This document shows, one piece after another, positions 62,942 to 64,000 of a stretch of DNA of 64,000 bases. Numbering within the stretch: position 1 is the stretch's first letter; every line of letters begins with the position of its first letter. The notes beneath the pieces are model-generated. The model had not been told where the DNA came from. It saw nothing but the letters and a program-made list of their open reading frames with translations, and did not search any database. The stretch is from Artocarpus heterophyllus (lineage: Eukaryota; Streptophyta; Magnoliopsida; Rosales; Moraceae). The translations under genes and the position numbers were made by a program. The stretch covers positions 1 through 64,000 of the forward strand of contig JAJQZP010000461.1 in the NCBI GenBank assembly GCA_025403435.1, in the 5' to 3' direction.

Positions 62942-64000
62942 ATGAGATGGCCAATCAACCTTGTCCTCTCTTCACTCTCCGTCAATCACTTGCGCTCTCT
63001 AGTTCGATCATGCACTCGCCAAGTCTCTCTCGACGTCGGCAAGAAACTCCACGCCGCCCTCATCACCTCCGGTCTCGCCCCCTCACCGGAGGCCTTCCTT
63101 CGCAATGCCCTTCTCCATCTCTACGCTGCATGTGGCAGCATTTGGTCTGCACGCCAACTGTTCGATGAAATACCCAGCTCGCACAAAGACACTGCGGATT
63201 GGACTGCTTTGATGGGATGCCTTGCTCGTCACGGAATTCCTGAAAACGGCCTCTATTTATTCGTCGAGATGAGAAGACAAGGCGTGGGGGTGGATGATTT
63301 GGCCTTGGTTTGCTTCCTCAATGCTTGTGCTAAGTTGGGCAATGCTGAGGCTGGCCTGCAAGGGCATGGGCTTTCGGAGAAGGCGGGTTTGGGCGCTAGC
63401 ATTAAGGTCTGCAATGCGGCTATGGACGTCTATGTTAAGTGTGGGATGTTGCACGAGGCAAGGCAGGTATTTGAGAGGATGGAGGAGCGAAGTGTCGTGT
63501 CGTGGACTGTGATCTTGGATGGTGCAGTTAACTTGGAAGGTGTGGAGAGTGGGAGAGCAGTGTTTGACGGCATGCCGGAGAGGAATGAGGTTGCTTGGAC
63601 TATAATGGTTGTTGGGTACGTGGCGAATGGGTTTGGTCGCAAAGGGCTTTCCCTTCTTCGTGAAATGGTTTTTGGTTGTGGTTTGAGGCTGAATTATGTC
63701 ACGCTTTGTTCGTTTTTATGTGCAAGTGCACAGTCGGGGGATCTATTTATGGGCAGGTGGGTTCATGTTTATGCTCTAAAGATGATGGAAAAGAAGATGG
63801 ATATAATGGTGGAGACAGCTCTGGTTGACATGTATGCAAAATGTGGTAGAGTAGACGCTGCAATGAAAGTTTTTGAGCAAATGTCGGTAAGGAATGTAGT
63901 GGTGTGGAATGCTATGCTCAGTGGTTTAGCCATGCATGGAAGGGGAAAATACGTATTAAATTTATTTCCTCGGATGTTTATAGAAGCCAAGCCAGATGAC
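62942..64000 (+). CDS. PPR protein, PLS class, At5g15340-like (3' part beyond the window)
   Basis: An uninterrupted frame runs from the first in-frame ATG (62942, upstream stop TAA at 62879) to the window edge, 353 codons so far. The start MRWPINLVLSSLSV, then LRSLVRSC, GKKLHAALITSGL, FLRNALLHLYAACG and ARQLFDEIP are PLS-type PPR repeats. CNAAMDVYVKCG, SVVSWTVILD, MPERNEVAWTIMVVGY, GRWVHVYALK, ETALVDMYAKCG and NVVVWNAMLSGLAMHG continue the series. Repeat order matches Arabidopsis At5g15340, a DYW-class protein. Such proteins bind organelle RNA, often for C-to-U editing; a mitochondrial or plastid location is expected from the family. The E and DYW regions would lie past position 64,000 and cannot be confirmed here. 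No intron is expected. Confidence 0.93.
   Translation, partial: MRWPINLVLSSLSVNHLRSLVRSCTRQVSLDVGKKLHAALITSGLAPSPEAFLRNALLHLYAACGSIWSARQLFDEIPSSHKDTADWTALMGCLARHGIPENGLYLFVEMRRQGVGVDDLALVCFLNACAKLGNAEAGLQGHGLSEKAGLGASIKVCNAAMDVYVKCGMLHEARQVFERMEERSVVSWTVILDGAVNLEGVESGRAVFDGMPERNEVAWTIMVVGYVANGFGRKGLSLLREMVFGCGLRLNYVTLCSFLCASAQSGDLFMGRWVHVYALKMMEKKMDIMVETALVDMYAKCGRVDAAMKVFEQMSVRNVVVWNAMLSGLAMHGRGKYVLNLFPRMFIEAKPDD

Overview
This window is nuclear DNA of a flowering plant, most likely a eudicot. It is AT-rich, the genes carry GT-AG introns, and every recognisable protein is a plant one: an SnRK1 alpha kinase, an AP2/ERF factor, two OSCA/CSC1 channels, a VTI1-type SNARE and an organelle-type PPR protein. 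It also holds a Del/Tekay-type chromovirus, a tRNA-derived SINE and many MITEs. I cannot name the species. Exon borders were placed by hand from splice signals, reading frame and remembered plant homologues.

Layout. 1-7.1 kb is gene-poor, with MITEs and a ~100-124 bp tandem repeat. 7.1-8.0 kb (-) is an intronless membrane-protein gene. 10.1-12.2 kb (+) is a TMEM230-like gene. 12.2-20.1 kb is gene-poor, with a terminal-inverted-repeat element enclosing a gene-like fragment, a hAT-like element and a GC-richer island. 20.1-25.0 kb (+) is the SnRK1 alpha gene, ten coding exons. 26.4-27.7 kb (-) is an ERF. 32.1-37.5 kb (-) is a HYP1-type CSC1/OSCA gene, ten coding exons. 38.66-47.69 kb is a complete Gypsy retrotransposon with a perfect 5-bp target duplication. 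49.1 kb is a SINE. 49.8-51.8 kb (+) is a broken copy of a VTI11-like SNARE gene, which runs directly and in frame into an OSCA4.1-type channel ORF (to 54.3 kb). 55.4-56.2 kb (+) is a small three-exon gene. 58.4-60.9 kb (+) is the intact VTI11-like gene. From 62.9 kb to the end is the first part of a PPR gene resembling Arabidopsis At5g15340.

Three structures stand out. (1) The upstream VTI11 duplicate has frameshifts in exons 1 and 3, but exons 4 and 5 are open and in frame with the OSCA4.1 ORF. A SNARE-motif/channel chimera is therefore readable, and the channel seems to have lost its own start. (2) The TMEM230-like gene and the SnRK1 gene, 10 kb apart and unrelated in protein, share a homologous 5' leader of about 400 bp. 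(3) The end of SnRK1 coding exon 1 has spread into a ~33 bp tandem array that copies the splice donor, always in the same phase, and would insert up to 45 residues between the catalytic lysine and helix C.

The genes do not form a pathway or operon. They are independent plant loci separated by transposon-rich DNA.
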